Source: Ostreiculturibacter nitratireducens
Lineage (GTDB): Bacteria; Pseudomonadota; Alphaproteobacteria; Rhodobacterales; Rhodobacteraceae
Direction: 5' to 3'
DNA length: 64,000 nt
Assembly (NCBI RefSeq): GCF_032670585.1
Contig: NZ_JAVQHL010000002.1
Span: forward strand, 682,001 to 746,000
The translations under genes and the position numbers were made by a program. The notes under the pieces were generated by a model. The model was not told the origin of the DNA. It was given only the letters and a program-made list of their open reading frames with translations, and did no database searches. Shown here in pieces: positions 61,744 to 64,000 of this stretch (position 1 is the first letter of the stretch; each line of letters starts with the position of its first letter).

Positions 61744-62179
61744 TTTGCCGGTTCCGAGCGAAGTCCGCCGTCGATCAACTGCGTCGAAGCTATGTAGAAA
61801 AAAGTCAAACCCACGACCTGTATGGAGCTTTCCGAATTGTTCATACTTGTTTGGCAGCCTTTACGGCCTTCGCCGGCCTAGTCAACGGTTGTTCCGTCGC
61901 GAGACTGTCGGCGGAACGACCAATGGCTGCACCGCGTCTTGGGTGAAGCTCAGTCCCCCGCCAAGAAAGATGCTCAGAACCGCCAAGCCGCACGACCTGG
62001 GCAGTGGAAAACCGGGAGAGCTTGTCTCCTGAATGGAACACACGTGGATGGACAGTTAGTACCCAGGTCGAGGAAACCGGTGAAGCCGCCAACGCATCCG
62101 GCCCGAACACCGACGATGCCTCATCCTTCCCGGAACCACAGTGCCTGCGCGACTAGACGATGAGCAGGTCGCCGTGTTC
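61744..62179. other. 436-bp gene-free region
   Basis: No supported gene on either strand; GC is lower than the mean of the window. It contains a 10-bp hairpin (GGTTGTTCCG 61887-61896, CGGAACGACC 61912-61921; loop of 15) with no U tract. Candidate for a non-coding RNA or the scar of a lost gene. Its right end precedes recR's 3' end. Confidence 0.4.
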
Positions 62180-62779
62180 TCAGAGCCGCTTCCGCGCTCT
62201 CAGCGCCGCCTGGATCGTGCCGTCGTCGAGATAGTCCAGTTCACCGCCCACCGGCACGCCCTGGGCGAGGGAGGTAACCGACACGCCGGATCCTTCGAGC
62301 GTGTCCGCGATGTAATGCGCCGTCGTCTGTCCGTCCACGGTCGCGTTGAGGGCCAGGATGACCTCCCGAACCTCTTCCTCTCCCACGCGCCGCAGGAGCC
62401 GCGGGATCCTCAGTTCATCCGGCCCGACGCCGTCCAGAGCCGACAGCGTTCCACCCAGAACGTGATAGCGTCCTCGGAACGCCTGCCCCCGCTCCATGGC
62501 CCAGAGGTCGGCGACGTCCTCGACGATGCAGATCTCTCCGGTCGCCCGCTTCGGGTCCCGGCAGATGTCACAGACGTCCGACGTGCCGATGTTTCCGCAT
62601 ATCGAACATTCCCGCGCCGTGGCTGCGACGCGGGCCATGGCCTCCGCCAGCGGCGCCATCAGGACGCCGCGCTTCTTGATGAGGTGCAGTACCGCCCGCC
62701 GCGCCGAACGCGGCCCGAGCCCCGGCAGCCGGGCCATCAGGTCGATCAGCGCCTCTATGTCGCGGGTGGCCTCGCTCAA
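62180..62779 (-). CDS. recR: recombination mediator protein RecR
   Basis: RecR, 199 residues, acts with RecO (and RecF) to load RecA on gapped DNA. HhH motif LMARLPGLGPRSARRAVLHL, C4 zinc finger CSICGNIGTSDVCDIC, and the Toprim domain ICIVEDVADLWAMERGQAFR with YHVLGGTLSALDGVGPDELR. Start TTG 62779 with GAGG upstream. The dnaX-ybaB-recR order is conserved in bacteria. Confidence 0.96.
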   Translation of the reverse strand: MSEATRDIEALIDLMARLPGLGPRSARRAVLHLIKKRGVLMAPLAEAMARVAATARECSICGNIGTSDVCDICRDPKRATGEICIVEDVADLWAMERGQAFRGRYHVLGGTLSALDGVGPDELRIPRLLRRVGEEEVREVILALNATVDGQTTAHYIADTLEGSGVSVTSLAQGVPVGGELDYLDDGTIQAALRARKRL

Positions 62780-62786
62780 GACGTCC

Positions 62787-63140
62787 TCAGAACGGCAGCT
62801 TCATGTCGGCGGGCAGGCCGAGTTCCTGCATCATCTTCTGCTGCTCTTCCCGCGTCCGGTCCGCGGCGCGCTTCTGCGCGTCCTTGATCGCGGCGAGGAT
62901 CAGGTCCTCAACCACTTCCTTGTCGTCTGCGTTGAAGATCGAGGGATCGATCGACAGGGTCTTCAGTTCCCCCTTCGCGGTGCAGGTCGCCTTGATGAGG
63001 CCCGCGCCCGCCTCGCCCGTCACGGTGATCCGGTCGAGCTCTTCGGTCAGCGCGGCCATCTTGCCCTGCATCTCCTGCGCGGCCTTCATCATCTTGGCCA
63101 TGTCGCCGAGGCCTCCGAGGCCTCCAAGTCCCTTCAGCAT
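62787..63140 (-). CDS. YbaB/EbfC nucleoid-associated protein
   Basis: A 117-residue DNA-binding protein: glycine-rich start MLKGLGGLGGLGDMAKMMKA, then QEMQGKMAALTEELDRITVT, AGLIKATCTAKGELKTLSID and PSIFNADDKEVVEDLILAAI. Its helical dimer binds DNA. The usual neighbour of dnaX and recR; 7 bp separate it from recR. Confidence 0.94.
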   Translation of the reverse strand: MLKGLGGLGGLGDMAKMMKAAQEMQGKMAALTEELDRITVTGEAGAGLIKATCTAKGELKTLSIDPSIFNADDKEVVEDLILAAIKDAQKRAADRTREEQQKMMQELGLPADMKLPF

Positions 63141-63153
63141 CGCGTCTTTCTCC

Positions 63154-64000
63154 TTAGTCGTCCTCGAACGGATCCCATTCGCCCTCCACTTCGGGCAGCG
63201 CGGTTTCGGCTGCCTCGGCGCGGGTTTCGGCTCCGGTCCTGATATCGGTGATCTTCGCCTTCGGGAAGGCCGCGATCACGGCCTGCACGAGAGGATTGTT
63301 CAACGCCTCCTGCTCGGCGGCGCGGCGGTCGGCATCGCGCATCTCGGCGACGGTCGCGCCGCCGCCCTCGCTGACGACCGAGACACCCCAGCGCGCGCCG
63401 GTCCAAGTCTGGAGCCGCTGCGCGAGCGTCGCGGCGAGGTCGCGCGGGGCTTCCGGCGTCGGTTCGAACTCGATCCGGCCCGGACTGTATCGCGCGAGGC
63501 GGAGGTTGTTTTCGACTTCGACCAGAAGCTTCACGTCGCGGTTCGCGCGGATCAGGGACACCACGTCGTCGAAGCGGGCATATCGGGCGAGCGCGGTTTC
63601 GGGCGCCTCGGCCAGCGCGGTCGCGGCACCGCCACCGCCAGACGAGGATCCGCCCGACGGGCGTGGCGTCTGCGCGACGGCCTCGGCGCGCGGCGCGGAA
63701 TGCGTCGTGCGGCCTGCCGGCGCGGGACCGCGTCCGGCGGAAGACGGCGGTGGTGCGTCCTGCAGCCTGCGCACCAGCGCTTCGGGATCGGGCAGGTCGG
63801 CCACGTGGGTCAGGCGGATCACGGCCATTTCGGCCGCCATCATCGCGTTCGGGGCGAGCGCGACCTCCTCGAGCGCCTTCAGCAGCATCTGCCACATCCG
63901 AGCGAGCGCGCGCATCGGCAGCGCCTCGGCCATCGTGAGGCCGCGCGCGCGTTCCTCGGGCGGAACGGTCGGGTCCTCCGCCGCTTCGGGCGTGATCTTG
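63154..64000 (-). CDS. dnaX: DNA polymerase III subunits gamma and tau (C-terminal part)
   Basis: The frame is open to the right edge, so the ATPase domain lies outside. The visible 282 residues begin KITPEAAEDPTVPPEERARG and include RALARMWQMLLKALEEVALA, NAMMAAEMAVIRLTHVADLP (end of domain III), a disordered Pro/Ala-rich linker and a tau domain binding the polymerase alpha subunit (about 165-282). Ends 13 bp before ybaB. Confidence 0.92.
   Translation of the reverse strand, partial: KITPEAAEDPTVPPEERARGLTMAEALPMRALARMWQMLLKALEEVALAPNAMMAAEMAVIRLTHVADLPDPEALVRRLQDAPPPSSAGRGPAPAGRTTHSAPRAEAVAQTPRPSGGSSSGGGGAATALAEAPETALARYARFDDVVSLIRANRDVKLLVEVENNLRLARYSPGRIEFEPTPEAPRDLAATLAQRLQTWTGARWGVSVVSEGGGATVAEMRDADRRAAEQEALNNPLVQAVIAAFPKAKITDIRTGAETRAEAAETALPEVEGEWDPFEDD

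Noticed and set aside
61744..62179. Possible 4.5S (SRP) RNA near recR-dnaX
   Set aside because: The conserved GGAAGCAGC-type loop of SRP RNA is not found on either strand; ffs is more likely beyond the right edge, upstream of dnaX.

Overview
The window is chromosomal DNA of about 65% GC from an alphaproteobacterium, most probably of the Rhodobacterales (Paracoccaceae/Roseobacteraceae). Support comes from gene content: a TrcR/DUF1013 cell-cycle regulator, COQ9, a TIGR02302/DUF4175 protein, DUF1013, DUF1244, DUF2007, DUF2834, DUF5671 and DUF6064 family proteins, a Rhodobacter-type L-malyl-CoA/beta-methylmalyl-CoA lyase, and the pha genes beside an ethylmalonyl-CoA-pathway enzyme. Genes are dense on both strands (about 71 genes, many overlapping by 4 or 1 bp). 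I saw no tRNA, rRNA, CRISPR array, insertion sequence or prophage. Both edges cut genes (a GNAT acetyltransferase at the left, dnaX at the right).

Layout. 0-9 kb: GNAT end, a membrane protein, greA, ETF-quinone oxidoreductase, a TPR protein overlapping ispE, a polyprenyl diphosphate synthase, DUF2007, a TrmN6-like methyltransferase and a YdcH-like peptide. 9-15 kb: EamA exporter coupled to an ATP-grasp ligase, phaB, phaA, an EAL protein, tag, a TlpA-like thioredoxin. 15-26 kb: argH, an LptM-like lipoprotein, small membrane proteins, lysA, TIGR02302, zinc-ribbon protein, ftsE-ftsX-plsC. 26-35 kb: accA, MFS, mcl1, a dipeptide epimerase plus D-amino-acid transaminase pair, DUF proteins, and an N-formylglutamate amidohydrolase/HAD/DUF1244 operon. 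35-48 kb: pyk, rpmI-rplT, a glycosyltransferase/methyltransferase group, TrkH, pheS-GATase-pheT, mscL. 48-55 kb: ald/aldR, lytic transglycosylase, rpsU, COQ9, quinone oxidoreductase, RNase T2, trcR. 55-64 kb: a patchier part with cupin, LysR regulator, deacetylase-like/glutaredoxin-like fusion, cardiolipin synthase, GT2, sulfotransferase-like protein, a 436-bp gene-free stretch, then recR-ybaB-dnaX.

Functional themes. Acetyl-CoA and acyl-CoA flux is prominent: phaAB (polyhydroxybutyrate precursors), mcl1 (glyoxylate regeneration), accA and plsC (fatty acid and phospholipid synthesis), ETF-QO (electrons from acyl-CoA oxidation into ubiquinone), with ispE, the polyprenyl synthase and COQ9 contributing to ubiquinone. 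Cell envelope genes are also frequent: ftsEX, a DapF-type neighbourhood (argH/LptM-like/lysA), L-Ala-D/L-Glu epimerase with D-amino-acid transaminase, lytic transglycosylase, cardiolipin synthase and polyprenyl-phosphate-type glycosyltransferases.

The most unusual signals are: nested inverted repeats with a competing pairing in the mscL leader; an ATP-grasp gene whose ATG lies directly behind a transcription terminator and which is coupled to an exporter; a glutamine amidotransferase gene between pheS and pheT; a deacetylase-like protein with a degenerate glutaredoxin-like tail; three FnrL/CRP-type palindromes; and a 10-mer shared by the phaAB, EAL and mcl1 non-coding regions.
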